NCBI GenBank assembly: GCA_905182995.1
Contig: CAJJDP010000077.1
Coordinates: 340,185-404,184 of the forward strand
DNA: 64,000 bases
Origin: Paramecium octaurelia
Lineage: Eukaryota; Ciliophora; Oligohymenophorea; Peniculida; Parameciidae
Direction of reading: 5' to 3'
The position numbers and the translations under genes were made by a program. Under the pieces are notes generated by a model, which saw only the letters and a program-made list of their open reading frames with translations, had not been told where the DNA came from and did not search any database. The stretch's first letter is position 1; every line of letters begins with the position of its first letter. Below, one piece after another: positions 1 through 11,474 of the stretch.

Positions 1-3000
1 AAAACACTCACCAAAAACTCACAAATTTCCTAATCACTGTAATAGTTTGCCCTACTCTGTAAGACTTCCTTGAATGCCTTACCATTGCAGATACTGAATC
101 CTTTTGGGGATCCGTATGCTCTACTCAAATACCCTTTGATGACTGGATCCCTAATATTTATGATTGGATCTTCAGGTGTTATCCTTAGATACTTAAGAGG
201 AATAATAGGGACCTTCAATTGCAATTCCATGTATTGTATATCAGTTATTTTCTCGTAGAATCTCGCAACTCTGCTTATAATGTCTTTATGCAGAGTCCTG
301 TGATATAGAATTTCAGTCTAAAAAAACACCATCACATCAGCCAATTTAGGCTTCTGAACTTACGATACTAACCATCTATACATCTACTGTTTGGCTGCAA
401 AGACATTATATTCTAAAGTGGCTGTATGCAATGATTTCTTGGTATCTAAAGGAATGATGAAATATAAAATAGGCTACTCCTTAGCAATCTATTGATCAAC
501 AAACAGATTCCAAATCTAATTTCTTAAGATAGAAACCTGAGGAGCCTAGATCCTGAAAGGAATGTAAGTGAAATTGACCAAATTAAATTACTTCCTTAAA
601 TCTAATCCAATGTAGGCATCTAATTCGTATTCGACCTGGCTGACTCCTTTGGATGTCAAAGGGAATTGCAAATTGGTCTTTGGAGGCAGTTGTATTGAAT
701 CCACAAACCTCAGGTAGTCTTCATCACTGAACCTAGATATTTGAGTTTGAGTCAAACTATTAATGTAAGAGTAGAATCGCTCGTCAACCGGTTTAGTATC
801 CAGTTCTTTTCCTTATTATTTAAAAACTTATTTATAATTCGTAAGCAACTTAACATAATTCTTAGCAATGGCTATGGCTGGTTATTTTCTTGTGCTTTTA
901 CGATATTAACTAAACCAAACTCCTTAGACTTTGAACACAACAGTCTTACGACCATCAATCCATAAATGCTTCTCCACATATTCGTCTATCTTCTTCAATA
1001 TTTCCATCTTTTCAATGAAATTAGAATGGATATCAAGGTTCTGATTCAAGATAGTCAACTGTCTTCTGTACTTCTCATGTTAACTCTCCTTCAAATCGTG
1101 TCTTAACTTATTTTGATTCTCCTAAAATACTATGGTTCTTCTCCAATCAAGATTTCTTATTAATACTAGATGTCTTCTTAAGAAACACTTTCTGAAAGTG
1201 AAACGATCATCTGTCCATAACTTTTGATGAGGATTGAGTTCATTGAGCATTTTCAGAAATTTGAGAGTCTTAAAGAAGAAAGCCTTTTGCTTTTGTTGTA
1301 TTTCTGGGTCAGTTGAATCCTTCAGTTTAAATTTCATAGCCCAATTAGAAGGTCTGCCAGCCAAATATTTCCTTAAAGTATCGATGGATTCCTTTTTCTT
1401 TTTAGATTTGGCATCTTCATCTTCCATAGTAGTGGATGCACTTAATTTAGATTTCGTTTTCTTTTTGGAGGATTCTGATTTCAATGCACTCCTTGGCGAT
1501 GATTTCAGACTTTTCGGAGAATTGTTATTTTATTGTGACTTCTCTTTTTACTTTTATTTGTTCACAATATAATCTTCCACATCAGAATCTGAACTTATTT
1601 CTTCATATTAGTATGTCTTCTATTCCGATAATAAACACCCATATATCTTTTGAGTCGGATATCTTTTGATATCATCGTCTCCTTAGTTTTCTGATGATTG
1701 CTTTTCACTTGAACCCATAAACTTCTCAATAGTACTCTTGATCAAATATTAGTGTCTTTGCATTAGATTCTATATTTCGTAAGGTATCTCTCCAAATATT
1801 GAACCTTCAATATACCTTAAAAAGAAATTAGACAACAGTATTATTAAAAAGAAAGCAAGCAAACTGATTGTTGGATTATAATCAACTATTCTGTCTCTAG
1901 AATAGGAAATCAACCCGCTATTCGAAACTAAGGATAGATATGCCAATCCTTCAAGCACATCATTCCACACTCCAATTGTAGATTCTCCTAATGGCAATGG
2001 TCTCTGCATATCATTTAACAATTTCAACTTGTCTGTCTGCAATTCAACCACATTCCAAATGAAAGCAATGAAAAAACATAATGGAAATGTTGTACCAAAT
2101 AACACCAACATAGAATATTAGAGAGTGATTTCCATATACTCATCTACAGTACCATATCTTTCAGGACTGATAACGTAGGATTCTTTGTACAAGAATTCAT
2201 TTTCGATGAAATTATTTATTGATTCGAAGGGATTGGTCTCTCTTGTGATGGTTTCTTTCTTTTGAGTGTCTTATTTCTCAGAAACATTTTGCTCATTATT
2301 AGCCTATTTCGAAGATGCTCTATCAGGAGATAGACTTGGTGACTTTTGGGAATTCAAATCATCATGTCTGACATCCTCATCGTCTTCTCTTATCTCATCA
2401 ATTTGAGAAGTGAGTTTCTTGTTTTTTTAGACTTCCACATTCTCTTCTTTTTTCTCTCTCAATTATCGCAAAAAGACTATCACTTTTGGTTTGATAATTT
2501 CCCAAATGTTCAATGAAAACTGTATTAAAAATATGGTTGAGAAGTGATATTAAGCATGCTTCAAACAATCATCATTTATACAAGTCAAACCTACTTTCTA
2601 AAATATACAAGCAGATTACCTTATGTCCAAACATGATTTCAACCACTGGTCCACAGAGTGCAAAAAAGGATAGGAAATACTTCTTAAATACAAAATTGGT
2701 CTCATATTCTGTTATTGTCTTGTGATTCTCATAATCAGTCAATGAGCCAGCTGTCTTGTCAAAAAAAGGATCCAAAATCAGAATCACTATTAAGTTAACT
2801 AAAGCAGGGATAGTTACTGATAATTAAGCAACACCATTGCCAATCAAATTTTCAATTTCCTTTGTTTTTTGTAACTTCTCAGAAAAATAAAATATACCTA
2901 TAACAATGCCAACATAAATTCCCAAGATACTTATTTAAATCAAAAGAGTCAATAAAATTCTCATAAACTTTTTGAGATCCGAATAATTTAACGTATTCAG

Positions 3001-5654
3001 ATTATCATTTTCAATTGATCTTTCATAGTTACCCACAAAATCAGATCTCTATTAAGCCTACTCTCCTGATCCTCCTCCACCTTAACCATATTGTGCTGCA
3101 AACACCTTCTCTCTCTGCTACCATAAATCATACATCAAATTAGCCCATTAGATTTAAATCATACCAAATATTATTTGAGGCATAACGTAATTATAATCAT
3201 TCTGATTCCAAACCAACAATTGAATTATACTAATTATCAACCCTATAAACCCGATTGGCAATAACATCATAGTATAATAACCCAAAAATGTAAAGTACAA
3301 GGCAATTTTCTCTCCATAATACTCCCGAATTTATTAGGTTGGAATGAACCAGGGTTATTTATATTCAAATCGCCAAATGAAGGCCAAGTTCTCTAACTTT
3401 GGAGTCACGTAACTATAATCATTTAGGATGTATTTGTTAGGCCCTCTCTTATCTTGAGCTTAATAATGCTTGAGTTCTCGATAGAAATACGTATATTGAG
3501 CATCCTTCAATATAATCTCAGGGTCGTATTCCTCCTCAAATAATGGATCAAATAGTTATTTATTTGACTTGCCAAACAATTCAAAATCGTCACTTAAACA
3601 AAATGCCGAAATAGCAAGATTTCTAGAAAATAGAATAGAGAAATTGATTTTCTCACCTAAAGCCAAGTTATTCAGCTTCATTCTCTCCATAGTAGAAAAC
3701 AATGAGATCCTCCCTGTTTCAGTGACTCGATACTTCTTCCATATGGAATTCATTTTGATCTGTTGACTGAATGCAACGTTCTTAGGAGTAATGCTATAGG
3801 GAATGAAAGGCTCAAAGGGTTGGATTCCAATGATATCCCAAATTGTATATAACTACCTATTCTAATAGTTCGTGACTTCCAATCCTTCTTACAATAATTC
3901 AAGGTAACTCATAGCTAGCATTTCTCTCTTTGATGCTTTGATCTACCTACTGGTGACTTTCTTGTAACTTGGCAAGTGGAAGTAACTTTTAATAAGACTG
4001 TATTTATTTTAGATCGATCTCTGTTCTAAGACTATATGAAATATTCCCTTGAGAACTCTGTAGATATCATTGGGTCTGCCGTGCAATTGAATTTCTTGTT
4101 CGATCTGTTCTTCGGAGACAAATTCTTCTAATTTCTTGATTTCCGACATTTTAAGATTCTCCAACATCTGATCATTAGGAAATCTTTATTTATATAGATG
4201 ATAGGGTGTTCTATTAATAGTCAATGCTCTTTCATTATCAATCCTGAATGCTTCTCTTAATTATTTCATTGGTTGTTTGAGATACATAAGATATGAGTAA
4301 TAAGCAGACCACATGGCATCGGTTGGTCCATCAAATTCAATGATGTCTTCAGATCCCTCTTTGGAGAATAATTGTTGATTCAACTGTGACAGATTCAATT
4401 CCCTGGCTATTTTTTTGAAGTTGATTTCTTAGAGTAATTCTTGGATTTTTGGTTTTAAATACAGAAAGTTTTCTGAGAGTTTTTCAGAAGCATATTCCTC
4501 AGGATCTCTCCATAATCTATTGTTCAATCTCAAAGGCCGTAGATTTTTATCCACAGGTTCCAAGGAGAGCAGGTCTGAGAATTGCATGTACAATTATTTA
4601 GTGATTTAATGCGTTTAGGCTACTATACCCAAATTTTGGTCACATTGATATAGGACAACGAATATGATTGCCCCATTTTTAGATAGGAACTGTCTCAAAT
4701 TGAATCCAGTTTTAGATAATTGAATCATTACTATGTGTCTAATAAGAGTGGTGAAATCCTATGTGTCATTTCTAGTGCGAATCCACTCCTTTTTTGCATT
4801 GTCATATTGAAAGTAATTTCCCTTAGCCATTTTATACTTGGTTTTGCTCTTATTCAATTTGTCATAATCCAGATTGAAGATTTCCTTGATTGCCTATAAT
4901 TTATTGCCCTTAACGGTTTATTTAATAGCTCTTAGTTTATTGTCGATTTTCATAGCAGCCAGAGAAAGTTTATCATTTTCACCTCCTGCACGCATTAAGT
5001 TGGAAATCTTCTTCTTCTTTTTGGTCTTCAATTTCTCTTCGTCATCATCGCTGTCCTAAACTATTTCTTCGATCGGAGCCTCATCATCATCAAAGACTTA
5101 GGACAACATAAACAAACTGGCCTCAATGGCTTTGAGAAAGACTAAGTTATCAATGACTTCAAAGTCTGTTCCACTATTTTTGAGATTGAAACTATTCATA
5201 CATAAAGTGATGGCTTCCATGGGAGACATTTAAGACACATATTCTACTTCTGGAGAATCGGGATTTGGGAAACTAGATTTAAATCTATAAACAACCTTAA
5301 AACCACATCGCCCATATGATAATCGAATTCATCTACATATTCAAAACTATTCTTCATTTTGAGTATTCTTCCTTTTTCAGTTGATCTATGATCTAAATAT
5401 TCTAGAAATTCCTCATCCTCCTTCTCGTCCAATTCTCGACCCATAATCAATTTCAGATACAAATAATAAACTTTCGATAACTTCTCTGTATATCTCACTC
5501 GTTACTTTTATTCCTTCTGAGGTTCTTACTCCTCATTCTATTTTTGCACATTGAAAATAGTCTCTATGAATTGATCATTCATCTAACCAGAAATCCGTTT
5601 TGTTCCTGGCTAGTCCAAATCATTGCTCTTACTTAATGGCAATGGGCTGTTCAT
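1..5654 (-). CDS. Anoctamin (TMEM16)-family membrane protein with long C-terminal extension, 3' end outside window
   Basis: Anoctamins are multi-pass proteins acting as Ca2+-activated chloride channels or lipid scramblases. The frame starts at the ATG at 5654 and stays open to base 1 with TGA as only stop, about 1,870 codons. A charged, hydrophilic N-terminal half (about residues 1-740) is followed by family signatures: REYYGEKIALYFTFLGYYT near 3310-3350, MYDLWQQREKV near 3110-3135, and VDEYMEITLQY followed by LFGTTFPL near 2080-2150 with ERPL-like QRPLPLGEST just after. After the last membrane segment (about 1790) a Lys/Ser/Glu-rich linker leads into roughly 560 further residues without an obvious domain, unusual because most anoctamins end soon after the last helix. 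A 23-nt intron at 5273-5295 is needed to keep frame; others may exist. The core family call is firm; function (channel or scramblase) cannot be told. Confidence 0.9.
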
Positions 5655-6336
5655 CCTTTTTATTAATTAAAATTATATATAATTTAAATTTCTATTCTCA
5701 AACTCGACAAAAACATAGTGACCTACATACCCTAAATCATATCCTCACATCGGAATACTCATTAAATATCTAAAAACACTCATTGTTGAATTAGATGCGT
5801 ATTCTTATAATTAGATTTCTTATTAATAAATTCAGCATAATTAGTATATGAATAGATAATCCATAAATGATTATTAAAAGTGACAAAGTTACGCTTACAC
5901 AACAGAATCAAACCTTAGTTATCAGAAGAGTATTTTATTTGAACATGATATCAAAATACTATTTCATTAAAAACCAAAATAAATATATAATTCGACCATT
6001 CCATTGAATTTGATTTCAGATCTATTCTTTATTCTTCTCTTCTCAGAAAATAATTGTTATTTAATAATATTGATGCTCAAATCTATTGAAAAGAATGAAA
6101 TCAAGTTATTTCAATGTAGAGTATATTTTTACTCAAAATTATGAGAAGTAATTCAGATAACTAAGGGATAATGTAAGGTAATCGAAAGATAGGAATTTGC
6201 GTATCTATCCAAAATTAAACTTAAAACGTAAATCAATATTTTATGTTAAATTGATTTCTAGTATAAATAATACGGAATGAATTATATATAATGACAACTT
6301 CTGTGTGTGTATTATTTAAATAATAAAGATATCAAA
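5655..6336. other. AT-rich intergenic region between divergent genes
   Basis: About 680 bases separating the anoctamin start (minus) from the Rab start (plus). I see no open frame with coding character and no RNA gene. It must hold both promoters, but no motif stands out. Confidence 0.5.
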
Positions 6337-7040
6337 ATGATCAAGGAATATGATTATTTGTTTAAGCTAGTGATCGTTGGCAATTCAGGAGTTGGCAAAT
6401 CTTCACTTCTGTTAAGATTTTCAGATGACACATTCAGCGATTCCTATTTAACTACAATCGGTGTAGATTTCAGATTTAAAACTCTCGAAATTGATGGAAA
6501 AAAAGTCAAATTGCAAATCTGGGATACTGCTGGTTAAGAGAGGTTTAGAACCATTACAAGTGCATATTACAAAGTATCCAATTATTTATAAATAAGGGAG
6601 CCGATGGCATTGTTTTAGTGTATGATGTGTCCTCCCTTGCCTCATTTGAAGATATTGACAAATTTTGGATCAATGAAGTGGATTCATATGCTGAAAAAAA
6701 CGTCGAATTATTATTGTTGGGAAATAAAAGTGACATTGAGGAAAAAGTGTAATTGCCCATCTCCTCTATAATAGAGTAACTACACAAAAGGCCTTAGACT
6801 ATGCTGGCATAAGGAAAATGGCTCACATGGAAGTGAGTGCCAAGACTGCTGATTAAGTGTCTAAAGCCTTCCTCAATTTAGCTAGAAAATTGATTGCCAA
6901 AAAGGATTCTCAAGGATAAAAAGGATCAGGGTATCAATTATCTAAATATTCCAAGGCCTCAAAAAACTCAGTAACCAACTGGATAGAAAATAGGATAGCA
7001 GAGTGAAGAAAATAAAAAAGAAAAAGAAGGATGCTGTTGA
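6337..7040 (+). CDS. Rab-family small GTPase
   Basis: Small GTPase that switches between GDP and GTP forms to direct vesicle traffic. The translated protein is 209 residues, normal for a Rab. Visible motifs: P-loop GNSGVGKS (residues 15-22), switch I with TIGVDF, switch II IWDTAGQERF (the Q is a TAA codon), GNKSD and SAK for guanine binding, and a C-terminal double cysteine (GCC, then TGA) for prenylation. Three introns are needed: 6574-6596 (23 nt), 6749-6774 (26 nt) and 6931-6955 (25 nt); without the last one the protein would stop early and lose its prenylated cysteines. Start is the ATG at 6337; an upstream GTG in frame is not used. It resembles the Rab1/Rab8 branch, but I would not assign a subfamily. 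Confidence 0.95.
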
Positions 7041-7750
7041 ATGTATGAATACGTTTCAAGTATTTACTTATTTTAATAATCCTCATTAACAAATTTGGGA
7101 TAATTATCTTTCAATTCTAATCCATTTAGAAAAACTCTAGTATGCATCTATTAATTTACTAAATTTCTATTATAAATAATTAATGCTTTATTAAGATGAT
7201 GCTGGCACACAATCTATTTTATTTAAATATCAATTATTTCTTGTAATAAATGCTGCATATAAACAATATTATCAATTATTAAATAGAATGAGTTTTAATT
7301 AACGATGGTTTTCTTATTTACTTTATTCAACCAGTGTTTATTTAATATAAAAATATCAATTTTTATTGATTTAAGTTTTACCCCATTTATATTATCATAT
7401 TTCAATCGATATTGATCCTTCTTCCACTCTTAACTTTCGTTAGGGTATTGAGTTGGGAAGGTTTCTCAATAATTGTGACTTTTAATGTATCCGTGAGAAT
7501 GACCATTATTTTTATAAATAACTCTAATGTTTAACCTTAACATATAACTTAAGGATATTGTAAGATCATTATGACTACTGTTGCTATTATTACGATAGAT
7601 CATATTAGATTGCGAGGATTATTATTAAAAAATATATAACTGATCATCATATTGCGTTTGAAAAAATAATGGTTCGTATTAATAAGGGTTTGATAAGTGA
7701 TTCTGAGTTTGAAGCAATTGTAATAATAAAAACATCTTAGGAACTTCAAC
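7041..7750. other. Intergenic region, nothing recognised
   Basis: About 710 AT-rich bases between the Rab gene and the first PCD-like gene. A TGA at 7691 in the PCD frame blocks upstream extension. No conserved coding frame or RNA fold was seen. Confidence 0.45.
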
Positions 7751-8306
7751 ATGTATAGATACATCTCAGAACTTGGATTTAGAACACCAGCCATCATTAA
7801 TTCTCTCAAAATATTCATACGAGATTTCAAAGATGTCCCATCTGTCTCAGTAACCAAATTAAATTCTGAACAAATCTACTCTGCTCTTGAGATCCATTCT
7901 CTACCCTGGCAGCCATCAAGTGACTCTTCAAAGCTTGTCAAGGAATTCAAATTCAATTCATTCAAGGAAACTTTTGCATTCATGGGATCAATTTCTACAA
8001 TCGCCGATGAAATGCATCGTAATATTTTAAATTCTATAATTATTAGATTATCCAAAGTGGATATAAAAAGACAACGTAGTTACTGTAGAGATAACAACAC
8101 CTGAGTGTTCGGGTGTTTCTGTAAAAGACATTCTTTTGGCTTACTCAATGGAATAATTGGCAAATGAAGTCTCATCTACCTAAATCGCAACTGTATGCGA
8201 CGGGCCAAAGGTTATCGATACGTAAATACTACAAAATTGGAATTCAAACTTCTCTAAGACTGAGGAAATGCTCCAAAGTTTTTAGAAGACTACAGCTCAA
8301 CTTTGA
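7751..8306 (+). CDS. Pterin-4a-carbinolamine dehydratase-like protein, copy 1
   Basis: PCD/DCoH proteins dehydrate 4a-hydroxy-tetrahydropterin and in animals also act as a dimerisation cofactor of HNF1. The 175-residue product has the PCD core: LNSEQIYSAL, a W, KEFKFNSFKETFAFM, IADEM then HHYPKW, VEITTPECSG and ILLAYSMEQLA. One 28-nt intron at 8019-8046 splits the histidine motif and restores it exactly on splicing. It is longer than the usual roughly 100-residue enzyme, with about 40 extra N-terminal and 50 extra C-terminal residues. The canonical HHP reads HYP, and the later catalytic His (normally T-H-E/D-C) is Pro, so catalysis is doubtful. The next gene is a clear paralogue of identical length. 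Confidence 0.85.
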
Positions 8307-8740
8307 TTTTATATCAATATATTATAATTTCTTTAAATTATTTACATACTTAATATAAGATACAATATAAATTATTATAAAATTATATAATCAGGGATAA
8401 TGTATTTAATCAATTTATAATAATTTTTTTCAGTTTTTTCAACAACATAATTAACGCAATAAAATAGAATTGTTATCTTTCGCAACGTGTTAAATCTGAA
8501 CAGTCTAAGTGAGAACACCTAGTTAAATAAAAATGGACAGTATATTTAGAGAAATGACTCCTCAAAACTGGAAAATCGATTTGTCTCTTAGATTACATTA
8601 ATGGAGAGTAGGAATAATGTTGATCATTTAATTATAAATTGAAATTAAGAGATATTAAGATGACAAATTATTAATTTAATTACATACTTAAAATTGATTT
8701 AAATACTTTAAAGAAAATCGTTTTAGTATTATTAAAATCT
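8307..8740. other. Spacer between tandem PCD-like genes
   Basis: About 430 AT-rich bases with no recognisable gene. The frame of the downstream gene is open some way upstream, including an ATG at 8660, but that stretch has no coding character. Confidence 0.45.
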
Positions 8741-9315
8741 ATGTACAGAAAGTTGACCTCTAATAGCAATCAAGCAATTGCCAATATATTGGGCTTAAAG
8801 TTTTTGCTAAGAGACTATTCTGAGATTGCTTAGAAGCAATTCACAAAATTAAGTCAAGATGAGGTCAACTAACTTTTGATCATCTAAGAGTTAGATGAGA
8901 ATTGGAATCTGGTATTCAATTAAAATTGATGATAGAATGTAAATAGCTTGAGTAGAAAGTACTAGTTCTTGAAGTTTCAAGACTCGTTTAGTTTCATGAG
9001 CCAAATATCATAGATAGCCGATTAGATGAAACGTATTAGTTATTAAATAATTTAGATTATCCAAAATGGTTCAATAAGAATGGACTTGTTCAAATGGATT
9101 TGATGAGTCCAGAGGTACAAGGAGTAACTTTTAAGGATGTTATTCTTGCTCACTCAGCTGAACAAATCGCTTAAGTGATCATGAGTTAGCCAAAGACTTC
9201 AATATTCGACAACTGTGACATTCACCTGGAGAATCTTATATCCTCCTGGAATAACAATTATTAGAGAATTCAAGGACTCAACCAAGTCTTTGATAGATCT
9301 GTAAATTTCATTTGA
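8741..9315 (+). CDS. Pterin-4a-carbinolamine dehydratase-like protein, copy 2
   Basis: Tandem paralogue of the gene at 7751-8306, also exactly 175 residues after splicing. Both begin MYR; shared blocks include KLSQDEVNQLL, FLKFQDSFSFM, IADQM then KHYPKW, and ILAHSAEQIAQ. Introns: 8912-8935 (24 nt, contains in-frame TGA) and 9033-9055 (23 nt). The second sits at the same place in the histidine motif as the intron of copy 1, confirming common descent; the first is absent from copy 1. Here the motif is K-H-Y-P and the later His region is L-M-S-P-E, so this copy retains fewer of the catalytic histidines than copy 1. The start at 8741 was chosen because it matches the paralogue. Likely a non-catalytic or altered family member. 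Confidence 0.82.
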
Positions 9316-9786
9316 TTAAATATAATGATAATTTCTTAAAATTTCATAATCAATTCACTTTCCCCTGAAGATGATATCAGGAGAACTTTATAGTAGAAGT
9401 CATCACAATCAAATTTATGATTAGATTATGATGATACCAATATTGATGGTGTTTCTAGAAGAAGAAAAGTTTGTAAAATAAATTGATAAATTGATTTCGA
9501 TCATAATTAATTCAATGAAATGCTAAATGCTAAAGGGCAATAATAAATGTTTAAATTAAGATTGTGAGTGATTGTGTTGGATACATTTGCCATCTGATAA
9601 ACCATTTTCTTGTAAAGTAAATACCTTAAGAATTGATAACAAGGTAAATTATGAGTGCCATCTCTATTGTATGAGTATTTGATTAGGTGTGGTAATGGGA
9701 GTATATGAAAATCAATGGGAAATTGTTGGATGTAGTAGATAAGATGTGTGGAAGCAACTTTCGATTATTATTAGATTTAATATTTA
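9316..9786 (+). other. Unresolved coding-like stretch, possible small or decayed gene
   Basis: The spacer has short plus-strand frames that look coding but do not join cleanly: one reading PEDDIRRTLQQKSSQSNL near 9365-9420 and a cysteine-containing one near 9540-9700 with KCLNQDCE, then PSDKPFSCK. In-frame TGAs lie between them and no intron set I tried gave a full protein. It may be a decayed gene or a small gene whose introns I placed wrongly. Confidence 0.3.
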
Positions 9787-11425
9787 ATGAAATAAGCTAC
9801 GATTTTCTTGTCTGCAGCTTGTCCTTCAACAGATGTGCACTTGGCACGTGTGATGTCAACCATTAAGGGAGCCAAACCAGATACTGAATTCCGTTTTGTT
9901 GGTATTGGAGGTCCTTAAATGGGTCATGAGGGATTAGAAACAATTGGAGTTGATTATCATGAATTCCAATACAAACCATTCTTCCCATTCAGAAATTTCT
10001 ATAGATTGGCGTACACTCTATTGCTAAGTTAGTACTGAGAATGCAATGCATCCAGTCCATATGTACAAGAGATGGATCAATAAAAAAGTCTTGAATAAAC
10101 TTGATAAGTAATACTTCGAAATTGTTTAACATTACCAACCATCAGCATTCTTGAATTTCGAAAATGAATTCTTCATGATTCAATTCTACAAGAAATTAAG
10201 AGAGTCCTATCGCCACTTCAATCGCATTTGTCCTCCCACATTCCAATATGGTTTGACCCATAAAGATTAACCACAATATGGTTAAAAGTATGTAGATCAT
10301 TGGTTCACCAGAACTCCATTGAGACAAGTACAATATCATAAATATCTAATCAAAGAGCAATTGGGAGAAATTCACCTTCCCTCACACATAAGTAGGACCA
10401 GATGGACTTTATAGAGCATTCAGACATCTCCTGTCCAACAGTCCTCAGTACAAGGATTTGGTCACTAGTGATACCATCTATCTCCCAGGAGGTGAATTCT
10501 TCAGATTTGATGACTTCCTTGCTGATAGAGTCAATGAATAAAGAAAGACATATAGATAATAATAAAATATCGGAGATCAGGAATTACTCATTTTTGTTGC
10601 AGGTGGTAATACATCAAAAGAAATACCATTCTGTCTCAAAACTGTTGCTGAGGGTATCTCAAGATTCCTCAAACTTGATGAAATGAAGAACTACCCACCT
10701 GATCAAATCAAAATCATAGTGTCAGTCCCAGAGTTTGTTGAACACAAAGACAAAACCATCAAAACTATCAATTCCTTAAAATGGCCAGCCAAAGTCATCC
10801 AAGTCTAAACTGAATCTGAAAAATTCTCAGCCCTCGCTGCCTCTGATATCGGTTTAGCTTGCAATGGATAAATTGTTGCTGAATGTGCTGCATTCCAATT
10901 ACCAACTGTAAACATTCTATCCCTATCTCATAGATCATCCTTGATCCTAAACCAACTATCTAAATGTATTACACCTCCCTCTACAATGGCATCGACAATG
11001 ACCTCAATATCGCATACAATGGAATCGTCTATCCGTAATACTCATCTTCATTATAATTAGAGAATTGGTCATGTCCACAATCCCAAATAAAATTGCTTAC
11101 TCTTTATTAGAACATTATCAAGATCCTAAACTCAGATATTTCTATGCTAAATAATATGCTCCCGTCTTACAAAAGACCTTAGCCAAATGTCAATCTGCAG
11201 TCCCCACAGAATTAGTATCTTATTCATAAATCTTTCTAGGCAAATAGATTCAATAGTGTCTAATTAACTGGCTACAGTTCTGCCTATCAAGTCATTGCCA
11301 ATACAGTCTTGAAAGCAGCCCAAGTCTATGAACACATCCACTAATAAAGTAATTTTACTACTTAGTAAAATGAAAACTTAAGAATTGAAGCTATGTAAGG
11401 TTTGGGATGGGCTAAAGGATTATGA
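9787..11425 (+). CDS. LpxB-like lipid-A-disaccharide synthase homologue (GT19-type glycosyltransferase)
   Basis: LpxB joins UDP-diacylglucosamine to lipid X in bacterial lipid A synthesis; plant mitochondria keep homologues. The spliced product is 501 residues. The N-terminus has a short hydrophobic beta strand, STDVH where bacteria have SGD, then FVGIGGPQM and GLE as in the family. The C-terminal half has LLIFVAGG followed by NTSKEIPFCL (in place of the family LLPGSR-E block), a KIIVSVPEFVE strand, and ASDIGLACNGQIVAECAA matching the ASD-x-A-x2-SGT-x-A-E-C acceptor region. Five introns keep frame: 10028-10055, 10328-10355, 10908-10933, 11035-11060, 11215-11239. The five spliceosomal mini-introns and ciliate codons show a resident gene, not contamination. 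Substrate is unknown; no targeting peptide is evident. Ends 50 bp from a convergent gene. Confidence 0.75.
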
Positions 11426-11474
11426 AACATATAGTCACATTTATAAATCAAAACAATACAATATAAAATATTGT

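Noticed and set aside
1234-1572. 112-residue plus-strand ORF
   Set aside because: Shadow of the minus-strand anoctamin extension, caused by its Lys/Ser/Glu-rich codons.
9787-11425. LpxB-like gene as bacterial contamination
   Set aside because: It uses TAA/TAG as Gln and needs five ciliate-type introns to keep frame.
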